A DNA stretch of 64,000 bases from Strigamia acuminata (taxonomy: Eukaryota > Arthropoda > Chilopoda > Geophilomorpha > Linotaeniidae): NCBI GenBank assembly GCA_949358305.1, contig OX442314.1, positions 22,499,060 to 22,563,059 on the forward strand, read 5' to 3'. The translations under genes were made by a program, and so were the position numbers. This document shows positions 20,501 to 39,714 of the stretch, one piece after another; the stretch's first letter is position 1, and every line of letters begins with the position of its first letter. The notes beneath the pieces were generated by a model that saw only the letters and a list, made by a program, of their open reading frames with translations, was not told where the DNA came from and searched no databases.

Positions 20501-23500
20501 GTTCGCAGCAGTCCCACGTCATGCCTAGAGATTCATTAATAGCGCGCGAAGCTTTGGAACTTCTCGTGACATGTTTGCAATTGCGCAAACACAATTTAGG
20601 TATAGAATTGAGGCTCTATGATGATTGATGATGTTACTAATGTAATTTTTTACGTTTTGTTTTTAGGATCGTTTTATAATTTGACGTGCGTGACCGATTT
20701 TATCATAGACACGGTTTTGGGGTCTCCAAACATTGAAATCAGAAACAAGGCGTGCGAACAGTTTTATCGGTTGAGTCAGATCAGTTCGTTTCAAGAAGGG
20801 GTTTTATCTCCACATCATTTCCTCCTTCAAACGCTTCTCAAAGCTCATCTTCCCTTATGGGTTTCGTCTAGCAGCACTCGTGGCGCGAGTCAAAGGTGTT
20901 TGGATATTTTAGCGAATAGTTTGCGTGGTTTACTGTAATGTTATGTTTAATTTAGGTTGCTGGCATTGTGTTCTCAATATTTTGAATTAGTTTGCCGTTT
21001 ATTGCAAGGATTAACGGGTAATTTATGCCAAAACGGACATTGAGTTAGAGTTTTGCTTTATTTATTAATTTTTTTTTGTAGTTGAAGATCAACAAAATCT
21101 TCAGATCAATCCAGTACAAATGATGGACGATGAAATTGCGTGGTTGCTGAATTTTACGACGTCTGTAAATATAAATACTCAGCCGTCTGACAATGCGCTG
21201 CTTGCTGGTCACTTGAGGTTGATTCAAACCTTACTCACGTGCGAAGGAGTTGATAAAAAGCATTTTGGTGAGATTTATAACTTTGGAATTCATTGTAAAT
21301 TGATTTTAATTTAGTGTTTCTTTTTTCAAGGTGGGTTAATAATTTGCGAACTGCTCAATCAGTTTTTATTCCCAGCGTCGTGGGTTATAAGTGAAAGACT
21401 CCACTCAAATGCGACCGATATAACACCGAATTTTAATCCCAAGTTCGACTCATTTAATGGTGTGAACGTATAATTTAGTTTTCTAACTTCGTTTTTTTAT
21501 TTAGGTGTTCCGGAATCGATGCTCGGATTGCTGGTTACGATTTATTACAAGAATTAGCCACGAATTGTCCACAGAACATGAAACAAATAGCAAATCAATT
21601 AATTCACTTGCATCACACTTTTAATTCAGACTTGGCCAAAGAATACGAGGTTAATCATTGATTGTTTAGGTTGAATTAACATTATTGATAGATTTTATTT
21701 AATTTGACATTTTTAGTACGAACCCGCTGTTATAAGTCGTGCATCTTGCGGTTATGTGGGACTGAAGAATGCAGGTGCAACTTGCTACATGAATTCTGTT
21801 ATTCAACAGTTATTTCTAGTTCCTGGAGTCCGCGAAGCTATTTTGTCCGTGGACGATGAAAATGCGAAGGAGGACTCGTGAGAATTAATTTTTATTGGTT
21901 AAAAAAATTAATTAATTAATTGATTAATTTTTTTTAAGGGTTTTTTGTCAATTCCAATCAGTTTTCGGTCATTTGTTGGACAGTCAGTTGCAGTATTATG
22001 TCCCAGCGAATTTTTGGAAGTGCTTTAAATTATGGGGTCAGCCAGTTAATGTTAGAGAACAACAAGATGCGTTTGAGTTTTTCATGCACCTGATAGACCA
22101 GGTGGACGAATATCTCAAGCAAAATAAAAGACCGCAGATTTTTAAAAATTCTTTCGAAGGTCTTTTTTCCAATCAGATGATTTGTCAGGATTGCCCTCAT
22201 CGGTAAACATCATCCAACTCTCCATTTGTGACTTGTTTATTACATTTATTTCATTTATATTGCAGTTATGAACGTGAGGAATCATTTATGGCGCTGAATG
22301 TAACCGTAAAGAGTCATAATTTACAAGAATCGCTCGACCAATTTGTAAAAGGAGAATTATTGGACGGCGACAACGCCTATTTCTGCGAAAAATGTTCCGA
22401 AAAGGTATTTTTTTGTTTGCTTAATCTTAAACCGAACAGAAAATAAAATAAATATTAATATTTTTATTATTTACCGCTTTTTCAGAGAAATACAATAAAA
22501 AGAACTTGCATTAAAAAATTATCACTAGTTTTGGTGATTCATCTTAAACGGTTCGACTACGATTGGGAGGCGAATCGGGCATTAAAATTTGACGACCATT
22601 TTAAGGTAAAGATAAATTTGATGCAAAATCAAGAGTGGATATAGATAACGTACAAAGGGTGGCCATTTTAAAATGGATGATTTTGGTCTAAAAATGAATG
22701 TAATTTCATTTTCATTTCATTCCATTCTTCTCACTGCTTTGGATTCTTTGGATCCGTCCCATAAATTTGCAATTGAAGCAATGTAATCTATCATATAATC
22801 ATCTAAATAAACGTTTTAGCTGAATTTTTTCATCTTATGCAAAATAAAAAAAATTAGTGGACGCAGTAATGGAGTAGTCTGAATCGAGTTATAGCTTGAC
22901 AGCTACCTTGCAAATCGAGCTTAGTTAGCTGACCATAGACTCTTCCAACTCAGACACCGAACTAGCATCTGCCTCATTATAAGGCATCTTGTGCACATGT
23001 TCGATGCAAGCCACTTTCTATTGAGCCACTTCCGTTTAATAAAATCCCCTGCTAGAGGATTCAGTGATCTTTGTCTCAGACCTTCCCAGGGCTGAAGTGA
23101 ACAATTGTATGCTCCGTTTGTTAGCCCTAAAGCAAGCCTCACAACTGCATCCATCCAACCTAAACAAGCTGTGCTTTTCCTTTTATAGTAGATTTAATTT
23201 TTACCGTGGCTAAATGGTGCGAGACAAGTCTTCGTCGAAAATTAATTCAACCTTAACACTTGTTCGATAACTTTGATTGCAAACTTGTTACACTCATAAA
23301 AATGAAATTATTTCTTATGTTTGAATTTATTTTTACGAATTTTATTTTTTTTCTTGTAAATTTTAGTTTCCATGGACATTGGACATGAGTCCATACATGG
23401 CAGAAGACATTCAAGAGAAAGAAAAAGCAAATAAATTGGATTCTACTAATGTAGAGAATTCAAATATGCATATCAAAACTAATTTAAAGTCGCTTGAAAC

Positions 23501-26327
23501 CTTATACGAGTTGGTGGGTATTGTGGTGCACAGTGGACAAGCCAACGCTGGGCATTATTACTCTTTTATAAAAGACAGACGGTGAGTTGACAGTTGACAC
23601 TAATAACAATTTTATTTATTTATATTAAAATGTATTTTGGCTTATTTTTTACTATAGGGGTGATAGTTTGACGAACCCAAATCGTGGAAAATGGTTTAAA
23701 TTCAACGACACCAGTGTCGAAGAATTCGAAATGAACGACATGACTTTGGAAGCGGAATGTTTCGGTGGCACTTACCGAGCTAAAGTTTACGATCCGAGCA
23801 AGTTTTACCATCGATATCGTACCAAATTTGAGTAGTTTTAACGCAAATTTGTTTGATTTTTACAGCTAGTTCTTACCCGGAAATTAGACAACGGTATTGG
23901 AACGGTTACATGTTGTTTTACGAACGAATGGAAGACACCACAAAAATCCCCTGCACGCCCAGACGAAGTACGACACGGAGATCGTTCATGAAGCTTGAAG
24001 AACAAAAAATCGCAAAGTAGTATTTGATTTTTTTTTTATTATTTGATTTGTTTTTGATTTGATTGAATTTTATTTTGCAGTCCGTTGTCGGCAGTGCGTA
24101 AAGATTCGGATGGTTTAACGCAATTGACTGAATTGGTTCATCACGGGGACAGACAAGGAATTTTCCAAGATCGAATGCCCGCTCGGATCCAGCAAATGGT
24201 GCACGAAGAGAATTTACATTTCATGCAAAATCGCGATGTTTATTGCGAAGAATATTTCAGTTTCGTTTACCAGTTAGTGATTTGCAACATGGTTGGTTTT
24301 CCGGCATCGATTGAACCTTTAATTTGCTTTAATTTTAACAAATACCAAACTGTTTTTTTGATTTAATTAATTTAGAATGCAAATAACAGATCGGTCTGTT
24401 CAACTATAGCTGCTGAACTTTCAATCAGTTTTTTGTTGAATACATACTTCAGGACAAAAAACAAGGAAATGTGAGATTTTGTTTTGATTTTTCTTTAAAT
24501 GAGAATAATTAATTAATTTTGTTTATTTTTTAGTGCTGTTATTGATGTGTGGTCAAACACCTTGGCTTCACTGCTTGACCAGTCACAAGAGACGACTTTT
24601 TGGATGTTGGAATATTTTGCCGGTGAAGCAGGAATGGCTTACATAAAGTAAAAAACAAAAATCTTTTGTAATATAGTTGTACAATTTGATTAATAAATTT
24701 ATTTCCAGGTCATTTTTATTGGAATGTCCAAGCAAGGATGTCCGAAATGCATTCGGCGATATGCTGAAAACGTTGTTGGAGAGTTACTTCAAATGTAATT
24801 TAGGAGTAAGCAGCTAAAATACTTTAAATTATTTATTATTTGATATTCAATTACGTTTTTATTTCTAGACGCCAATCAAGCACACCGACGACCTTATCGA
24901 ATATTTCCTCGTTTTGCTGAACAAGGAGGTGCCTGACAATTGCCGCACCTGCAGTCAATACTTTGAACTTCTATTTGCCTGCACCCAAATGGGGCGCAAA
25001 GCTTGCGCTCATTTGTTCCAACATGCGGCCTTTACCAGACTTCTTTCTTTTCTACTCGGCCCTGCCAACATGAATGCAAAATCAGACGTGCGTTTTACAC
25101 AATCACATGTTTTAGGTTAACAAAATTAAATCTTTTGTGCGTGCAGGATGTTCTATCAAAACGTTGGAGCGCATTTCAAGCGAGAGAATTTGCTGGTCTT
25201 CATACAACACTCGCATCATTAATTCTTATTTGTGACGTGACTCCATATCGAACATGTGGTAAGGTTTTAAAACATTGATTTTTCATTATTTGATCGCCAT
25301 ATTTAACAAATTGCAGCTCAAGAAAACACTGCCGAGAAAAACCCCGCGAGTAAATCATCCGCCTTACTTCCAATGCCATCTGACATTCATGCTGCCTTGT
25401 TTGGTCCGCGTGGTCATTGGTACATCAGGGAGGTGATCATTGCTTGCCGAGAAGTTTTCGGTTGTCTTGCAGCGATCGTGGACATGTTAATTCATTGTAG
25501 TTTCTGTAATTTAAATTTCACAAATCTCGTTTTACAACACATAGTGGTGAGTTACATTAGTTTTATTTTTTTAAACTCGCCGAGTTGTTTAATTTTTATA
25601 TATTTTTCTTTACAGTTACAATACGTTAGTGTTCCATCAAACGAGTTGAAGAATATTTTTCATCTGTTATTGGAAATGTTGGTTATCGAAGACCCTCTAC
25701 AGTTCGCTAGATTGCAATATATTATCGATGGATGTATTGACAAAGGTTCAACACCATCGGAAGGAATGTTAGGTAAGTTTATTTGTACAAAATTTAAAAT
25801 TGAATTAATTAAATATTCTATTTTCAGCTATAATCAAATTGAATCATGCATCAGACAGTCGCCGCTCTTATCAATGCATTAAATTTTTAGTTCATTTGGC
25901 GAATAAGTAAATAAAAATGAAAATTATTCGATGAATTGACATTTATTTATCGTTTTCCTCTCATTCAGATCATCTTTAGCCAAGGATTACTTGATGCAAA
26001 GCCCCACGAGATGGCAATGGGCCGTGAATTGGCTGCGGAAGAAAATGACCGAGCACAATTATTGGAACCAACAATCAATACCTTTGTCTAATGAAGATTC
26101 GAATTCACATAGTTTTCAGAGGACTATAAGTGCTCAGGTAAGTGATGACGTCTTGACGAGTGTTGATTTGTGGCGTTACAAGTTTATTAATTCAGGATAC
26201 GTTGGCCGAAGCAACTGCCCTGTTATCAGAAGTGGATCCACCCGATTGCGAAATGGAAACAGACAATTTTGAAGAGGACGAGGAGAAAAGCAGAGAGAAA
26301 TCAGTTGGCATTAATTGGAAAGTGTGA
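14506..26327 (+). CDS. USP24: Ubiquitin carboxyl-terminal hydrolase 24 homologue
   Basis: USP24 is a very large cysteine deubiquitinase that stabilises proteins by removing ubiquitin. About 50 exons, separated by mostly 55-80-base introns, follow the vertebrate USP24 order throughout. The N-terminal UBA domain has [20 protein letters not shown], then PPSYEEVV and NLYELESRV...[14 protein letters not shown]. An armadillo-like helical region follows ([30 protein letters not shown]). A ubiquitin-like segment lies near 18.6-19.0 kb ([12 protein letters not shown] to NIVVKI). The catalytic domain spans about 21.7-24.0 kb. Its Cys box is [18 protein letters not shown], with zinc-ribbon CxxC pairs ([16 protein letters not shown]), [13 protein letters not shown], and a His box ([15 protein letters not shown]). 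A long helical C-terminal part ends KSVGINWKV-stop. The catalytic residues are present and no frame break is seen. The start is chosen at the ATG preceding EINEES; it aligns with the UBA. Confidence 0.95.
22607..23365. other. Unusually long USP24 intron, possible repeat insertion
   Basis: This intron is about 760 bases, roughly ten times the typical length in this gene. It splits the catalytic domain between DDHFK and FPWTLDM. It contains a non-repetitive stretch with a 77-codon minus frame (22921-23154) that resembles no family I know. Its size suggests an old inserted element, but I see no terminal repeats. Confidence 0.4.
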
Positions 26328-28816
26328 AATGTGCTGCCGTATTATATCATAAAAGACATTTTGTTTATATTTAATATTGTTAGTTTTTTGGAAAAATAAC
26401 CCGGTCAATTATATAATTGTTATTGTTTATATGGGGGGACAGAAATTTTCCCAGTTTTCTTCTTGCTGCGTAAGATGGAACCGACATTTTATATCATATC
26501 CCTCTAAGTTCTCAAATTAAAAAATTTGTAAGAATAGACGAATTATGTTGTACAGTTTAAAAGGAAAAGAAGCTATTCATTTCATTTTTCAAATTAAATA
26601 TGTTTTTCATTTGATTTTTGAAATTTGATGATTTTATATAACAAAACTTAACCTTTGTGAGGATTTTTTTTCCTATAACTTTTTATGCAATTAAGCATTT
26701 TAAGAATTTCTACATCGTTAGATGACAATCAAAAACAATCGTTTTACGGTAACATTTTACTAACTACTTTATTTCAACTTTTCGATTGAAGTTTATTAAA
26801 AATGTCATTTATCACGTCTTATTTTCTTTTCTTTTTTTAAATTAATAATTTGAATTTCAATATTCAATCAATCATAAGTGCATCAAATGAACCGAAGTCT
26901 TGATCTTGAAGTATACTTTGTTTGACGATGTAAATCAACTGCAAGAATATTTTTATTTGGAATAGCAAACAAATTTAAATTCTAAAATAACGCCATTTTA
27001 CATGAATTAATTTTAATTACGGTAAAAGCGCTTTTACTTTAAGCCTAAATGATATATTTTGCTTCTTGTTACGCTTTGACCACTGCAGCTCTTGGGAAAA
27101 CGTATTGCATGTAAGTACTTATTTTGTATTTACTATTTCCCCATTGAAATATTTTTCATCTTTGATTTTTATGACCATTTCTCTTATATAGTTAATGATT
27201 GGTATCAAAATTGAGCGGTAATATTTTCGTGTTCATTTGAAATCGTAAATCTAATCTCTAAACTTTATTTACAGCAAGAGTAGATGGAAATCTCTATGCA
27301 CTCTTGTTTACAGGAATTTAGTAGTTACACTTTCACTTGACATTCGTAATCAGCACCAATGTAGCATTAAATGAATATGAATTTACACTTATATATCGTA
27401 ATCTGAGTAGTAAAATCAGGGCCGGATAATATGTACGCTCTATGCTTGTGTTTAAACCTGTATTTCAAGTGATTTAATTATTTGAGGCTATTTGAAAACA
27501 GTTTGGTTGCAAAAACTACTAAGATGCATATCTTAGATGATTAAAAATTTAGAATTTTTTAAGTTTTTATTTTATTAGTAGCAAATGAAATCAATGATGA
27601 AACTATATTCAAAAATACGCGAGCCACAATTCGTTTTATTCTAAATTTAAAGACTGAAATTGATTGAAATCAATGTTACTTGCAGCTATTCAACAAACTT
27701 TTGTTTCTTTCAATGGAAGGAAGCACAAATAATGCTGCAAAAAGAAAAACACTTCTCCAAATCTGAATAATAATAATAATAATTAATTTGCAAGGATATC
27801 ACTCTCATCAACATTAATTATTAACATTTTAAAAAGTGATATTTTGATTCCAAACTGCACACGTTCTCACATTTGTACTAATTTGTTATTGGTGGAAATT
27901 GGTTTGCTACAAACCTTTAGGCACCAAGAAAGCGGCAAAATCTAAAGAATTTTTTTTATATAAAAAAAATTCTCTTCGCACTTTTAGACGTGGCGTAAAG
28001 ACAAAAATACAATGTGATCAAACTGTAGTGCAAAACTCAGCTCTATTAAATGAGTAGTCTTTTTAAAACCTACATGAAAACTGAGCTAATTCCAAATTAT
28101 TTCAACCCGAAACAACAAAAATTAGTGTACACAATTTGAGAATGCAATTTCTTATTTTCTTATTTTTTTTTCTAATAAAAATTAGAGGAATTTTTACAAG
28201 CCAAAGATGAGATTCAGTTTAAAAAGACTATAAAAAAAATCTTAGTTTTTTTCTTCTTATTTCTTTAAAAAACGGGAGGAAAAAAGAATAAAAACCATAC
28301 AACAAAATAACCATAACTGAATTTCACTCTAGCTTATTTAAATCAGTTTTTATTTGAGTTTGTTTTCTCGTTTAAATCTAAACTTTCCTAATTTTTTCTC
28401 TTCCTACAACTGGAAACACAACACAAAACAACAGAAATAATTGAAAATGATTTTTTTTTTGAATTATTTTAAACCCAAAAAAATTATTGACATAATGATA
28501 AATCTAAATAGAGAGAAAGGAAACAAAATAAAAGTAAATGGGTCAATAAAAGTCGAAGAGCATGATTATTTTTCTTTAATATTATTCGTCCATCGTGAAG
28601 CTAACATAGCTTAGGATGTTTTGTTGTCTGTGCAAATCTGCTGTGGGATCAGCAGGAGGAGGCGAGAGGATCATGTGATCCAAAAAGGAAAAAAAAAAAA
28701 AAAGATTTTTTTTTAAACCCTTTAGTTCCTCGCGGGAAATTCAGGCTACAGGATACACCATCCACATTTTGACGGCTCGAGTCCATTATTAAGTGGCTCC
28801 ATGGCAAAACTGATTT
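26328..28816. other. Gene-free region between convergent USP24 and PKA-C
   Basis: No coding exons are seen. The sequence is strongly AT-rich with poly-A and poly-T runs. It probably holds the 3' UTRs of USP24 (from the left) and PKA-C (from the right, which often has a long 3' UTR). Confidence 0.5.
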
Positions 28817-34729
<5,913 letters not shown>

Positions 34730-37044
34730 GGCGGCGCTTGACCAGTGCCTTTAGCTTGCCGTGACCACACCTTCAACCTTCACCTCACCACACCTCGAGT
34801 CCACCGAACGGGGAGATGGGTTTTTGGTCAAATTTTGAAAAACTAGCAAACGAAGATCGGAATCGCCTCATACGCCAATTGCCAGTGTAGTAAGGGGAGG
34901 GGAGGGAGGTCACCAATACATTGTATCCTTCCGCGAGTGGAATTATTTAATTTTTCACGAGGAACGAAGGAACGAGTTTATTATTTAATCGTATGCTTGG
35001 CTGGTTGCGAGTGAGTTTTATATCTTTCGGCAGGTGTTGTTTGCGTGGGTGGGAAATGAACATTTGAAAAACGAAGTTGAGGATTATTTTTCTAATGGCG
35101 GATGAGATAGGCGCCATTGATTGCGCCATAAAATAAATATGGCGATTGAGATTTAGCTGGCGGAGGGTTGCTTGCTGAGCGATCAATTTTTTTCGCAATG
35201 CGCTAGTCAACGACATTAATTTCGGGGTCACTGACCGGGGGTTGAAAAGAGAGAAAAGGTTGGCGTTTTAACGAGAATTAATTGATATGTCGTTGTAACG
35301 AGAGTCACTATTGAGAACATTAACCTAGTTGCGCCATCTGGAGACGAATTATCCACATACTCGTCAAGGACAAGGCCATGCCTGACGCCTCTCGCGATTG
35401 GTTGGACACTGTACAATCCCTGCATCTACATCTTTTTTTTTTCGACATAAATTGATGTTAAAAATAAGTATTTTGATGTGACTGTTGGTGCTGGGGAATA
35501 ATAATTTTAGGTCAGCTGCCAAACATGTTTGTGTTGGAAAGTGATGTGTATAATTTACATGGGAGTCAGGCAGTATTTAGTGTTGTTTTTTTTTAAAATA
35601 ACTATTTAGTTATTTTTGAACAACAAATGTGGATGGCGTGGGCGGATAATGCTTTCAGCCAAAATCGTCGACTGGGGCCGTATGCCAGCGACCTGTCGCA
35701 ACACATTAAAAAGTACTTAAGTTTTAAATGCGTACAATAAGTATAAGTAAAAATGGGTTATCCATAAGGGATACTAGACACGTGCCAAGGAGTATAATGC
35801 CTTGTTCACACTTAAACCACTTTTAGAAAATCTTGTGTTCACACTTGTAGTGTGACAGTCATGGTGCGTGGGGATTTAGACCATGCAAACCGCGATCTGT
35901 GGGACGACTTTTTTAAGGACCCAACCTTGCACTTTAGAGCTGGGAAAATCTCAAAAAATCCGTTGGAGGCGGATGACAGATGAGTCTCCGTAAGATCGAG
36001 GCAGGTGAATTTTCGAGCCATTTGCGTCAAAAATGCACTATTTTCCATAAATGGCCCATTTTTTACGCATGAAATGGTCAGATTTTTCTCATAAAGTTGA
36101 TTTATAAATCTAAAATTGAATATATTTTTTTAAAAAAGTTGATTTAATGCTAAAATAATGTATTTTTTGAAACCAGTTTGGGCCTGGGAGGATACAGTCA
36201 AGTGATTGAACTTATTGTGTTGGTTGAATGTTAGATTGAAGTATTTTTTTAATATCTCATTCATTTCTTGATGCTCAAAGCAACCAATTTGACCCTTCCT
36301 ACGCTGCAATGCACTCCTCAAGGTTGCCACGAAGGTTTTAAAAATGGTAACATTTTATTGCACCAACTTGAAGGGAATTTAGTTCTGCATATAATTCCAT
36401 TTGATAAAACTATTTTTCATAGATGTGACCTTAATTTTTTCCTCCACCCTTTGCCTAAAGATATCTTTATTTACGACACATTTGAACATCAGGAACCAGC
36501 TCTTTAATTAGCAGGAAAATTTCGAAATTCAATTTTTAAGATGACTTTTTTTCTCTCAAAGATTAGAACGGCTTATTGAATATTTAATGCTGTTTAAGTG
36601 TGTTTGTGGCGGGAAAACCTTGTTGCAACAATATCATAACACTAAAACTCTAAACGCCGGTTTTAGTAACTATTATATCTACATAATACACCTTTTTTTT
36701 TTTTTAAAGAGATTTTATTCCGGTGTATGATTCGTTTAATGTCTGCATAAAGTTTTTTTTTTGCCAATGCTAAATAAAGATGCGATGATGGCTAGAAAGG
36801 ACCTTCGTCATCTTACCGGGAATGTCTCCATCAAAGGCTTTTTATTTTAAATGTGCGAGGAGCAAACAAACATAACTTTGCTTTCTCTTTTCCATGGGAT
36901 AAAATTCATTTTTTTTCCACCTTAAAATGCAGGTTAAGTGCAAATAGTGATATCTGAATCGGTTGCCAACATACGGGGACTAAATGCTTTGCGATAGCTG
37001 ATACTCTACCCAGTAGAATTTAATTTGTCGAGCATTCACTTACT

Positions 37045-37316
37045 CCAGGCGCATTCAATACAAAATTAACACAACACGAGAATTAGCACCACTTGTTAAC
37101 ATTTGATGGCGTTCTTGACCGTAACGAGCTTTAACGTGAGATTCTCGTGTTTAAAAATCACCTGTTAACACGGTGAGACTTCTTAAGACTATCCTCCAAA
37201 GGTCGTGCTATTTTTATCGTACCACCAAAGTCAACGCAGGATTTTACACGAAATTCTTGTGTTAAATCTCATAACACGGCGTAACACGACCATTCTGTAT
37301 AGTTGAATGCGCTTGG
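37045..37316. mobile_element. Candidate MITE with 14-bp terminal inverted repeats
   Basis: The ends are CCAGGCGCATTCAA and the complement of CCAAGCGCATTCAA, 13 of 14 bases matching, about 272 bp apart. Internally, AACACGAGAATT-like and TTACACGAAATTCTTGTG motifs recur in both orientations. No clear target-site duplication was found and no frame is present. Confidence 0.55.
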
Positions 37317-37429
37317 TGTTTTTTTTAAAAACTTTATACTGTAAATGCTTTAGTAGAATGCGGGTGTTCTATTGACACAACCTAGATTTCCCCTGCAAAT
37401 TTTTAAAACTTTTTGATCAATTTAGACAT

Positions 37430-37580
37430 TTATTTCAGTCGTTTTGTTTAATTTAGATATTTATTTTAGTCGTTTTGTTTAATTTAAACATTTATTTTAG
37501 TCGTTTTGTTTAATTTAGACATTTATTTTTGTCGTTTTGTTCAATTTAGATATTGAAATTAGTCATTTTGGTCAATTTAG
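37430..37580. repeat. Tandem repeat, about 35-bp unit, four to five copies
   Basis: The unit is approximately GTTTAATTTAGACATTTATT followed by TTAGTCGTTTT. Successive copies differ by a few bases, and the last copy is the most diverged (GGTCAATTTAGACCC). Confidence 0.75.
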
Positions 37581-38788
37581 ACCCGTGTTGTAAAGGATAA
37601 CACGTTAAATGGCCATCCGGCGTTCTATTAGAGCATTTACGGTACTTGTGTTCTAGTTACCCTGTCGGTATTCATTTAGCAAACATTTTTGGTATTGCAA
37701 CTTTATTACATCGCTATTTTTAGAAGCTGTTTCTAAATATGCATGTATTAGCGAGGGTTTTTGGTATTAATAAGGTTCTCATGGCCAATTTGTTGAAATC
37801 TCTTCCTAGTCTACTTTTAGGAAATAAACTGACTTAAATTAAAGTCAATTGTCATTCAGAAGAGCTTAAGGAAAATATCAAAGGTAGAAAAGTGACCCAG
37901 CAGACCTTCTTTTGTCAAAGTACCTCTTCCCAGAAGGCGTAAAGGAAGTAATTGATAGTTAATTGGAACCTTTGGCTTTAAAAATGCACCATTGTTCTGT
38001 AATTAATTATTTGCAACAATTAATGCTTTAATCTTTACTGCTTTAACTTGAAATTTTTGAAAGTGGTATTAGTTTAATTTGTTTACTTAAGAAAAAGGCA
38101 ATCGTTATTTGATGCTCTTTAAGAAAACAAGATTCTGCTGGGTAATTTGGTGCCTCATCTTATTTGTGCAAATGGCCCATTAACTCTATTGGTTTAACCT
38201 GGCTAATTTTAAATCATTGCTAAACTAAACTCATTTCATCTAAGATCGAGTCAATATAGATAAACTGACTTATTGGATTTAGACATTTTCCTAATCAATT
38301 CGCAATCACTGCAACATGATTAACGAAACCTGAAGAATTAGCTTAAGCCTTTTGTAAAGCAATCTGTCTGTCTTTTTGTGTCACAAGACCCCGAATATTT
38401 GTATCCTTGACAGTAGTTCAGGTTGGTGCAGTTAAACCTGATTGCTTTGCATTGAAAAAAAAGGCGTTTTAAGGTGGAAAAGGTCAAGCCCCCGACATTT
38501 TCTGCAGCGTTGTAAAATTGCAGTTTGCTTTTGGAACTGACGAAGAAGGTGCAAACTTTAAATAACAAATTCTCAGAATTCCTGCTTTGGAATATCGAGA
38601 CAACATGATTAAATTCACTTAGAAAAGCAGCACTTTGCATCACCAGCGATTTGCCTAAACCTTAACCCGGCCCATCGATGAAAACCATTGCAGAAAAGAA
38701 AACATGTCAGCTAAAATTAGGAGACCCCCAAAGTCTAAGAGGTTCTCAAGCTAAAAACAAAAACTAGAGCTGATAATTAGCGAAAGGT

Positions 38789-39000
38789 TTAACTTTTCTT
38801 CCTTCCTTCCTACACTTGCAGATACGCTGCGGAATTGTTGCATCCGGAGTTTGCTACAATGAGCTGTGATTGGCAGCGGGAAAAAATCGAAAATATAAAT
38901 ATTTCCTATTTTTCCGCGCAATTTTTTTACGCCGCCAATCACAGCAAACCCCGGATGCAACAATTCCGTAGCGTATCCGCAAGTGTGAACCAGGCTTTAA
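38789..39000. mobile_element. Palindromic MITE, possible TTAA target site
   Basis: Two inverted arms of about 60 bp contain CTTGCAGATACGCTGCGGAA then TTGTTGCATCCGG on the left (from 38815) and the complementary CCGGATGCAACAATTCCGTA then GCGTATCCGCAAG on the right (to about 38985). The outer sequence on the right ends AAGTGTGAACCAGGCTTTAA. TTAA occurs at 38789-38792 and 38997-39000, as expected for piggyBac-type insertion, but the outermost left bases are degenerate. Coding frames on both strands are by-products of the palindrome. Confidence 0.55.
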
Positions 39001-39714
39001 CGGGTGAAAAATTACACTTTGATAGGTGTGAAACGCTTGTCCCTATTTTGACTCCTTTTTGGTGTTAACTTACACCATTGTGGTGTATAAACATTACATC
39101 TTTATTTATATACACCTTGTAGGTGTCACAATACACCCTTGTATGCAAATTCACTCCTTGATGCATTTTCAAAAAGGAATATTTCTCCCTGTTAGTGTAG
39201 ATTTATTTCTGATTCCCTAGTTTATTTTGGCGCATAATAAATGTGAGCACAAAGTATCCTTTGCATTATTTATTTAAAATTACTTTGCATGTGTAAGTTT
39301 TAGTGTGAATAGTCCAAAGGCAATCAAATTTCGAATGTGTATACAGCTTGGTGACTTGAATTGAACGTATTAAGGACATCTTCTGGATGTCCTGTGCTTT
39401 GTAGGAAAATAGGTTAAGTGGACAACATTCCTTACACCTTTTTAAGTAACTCATTTATCCCAAAAGGTTGTAATTCTGCCATTTTACAGTACGCCATTTT
39501 TACTCCATTTGAGTCCGCACCTCCCAATTGTCACCATTTTAGGTGCCAAAAATTTTAAAAAGGTCTACATCATGTTTTTACACCTTTTTACACGTCTTAT
39601 CTCTAGCAATTTGCTGATAAACTTGTCGGCAAGAGCCCAGTTTGGTCATTTGGGGACTAAAACTATTGCCCACTACTTTACACTTTACGCAAACCCCAAA
39701 AACCACACACTTAC

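Larger units (their letters stand above)
34730..39714. other. Gene-poor 5-kb interval with repeats
   Basis: No exon could be supported on either strand between the PKA-C start and the FN3 exons. The interval holds simple T/A runs and three repeat structures, which are listed separately (37045, 37430 and 38789). Weak frames such as 35228-35425 (minus) and 38338-38643 (minus) match no family. Confidence 0.5.

Noticed and set aside
20271-20628. Open frame of about 107 codons antisense to USP24
   Set aside because: The sense frame matches USP24 in order and content ([19 protein letters not shown]). The antisense frame has no splice or family support.
35228-35425. Minus-strand frame MQGLYSVQPIARGVRHG as a PKA-C upstream exon
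   Set aside because: The only good donor leaves phase 2 and there is no similarity to anything known.
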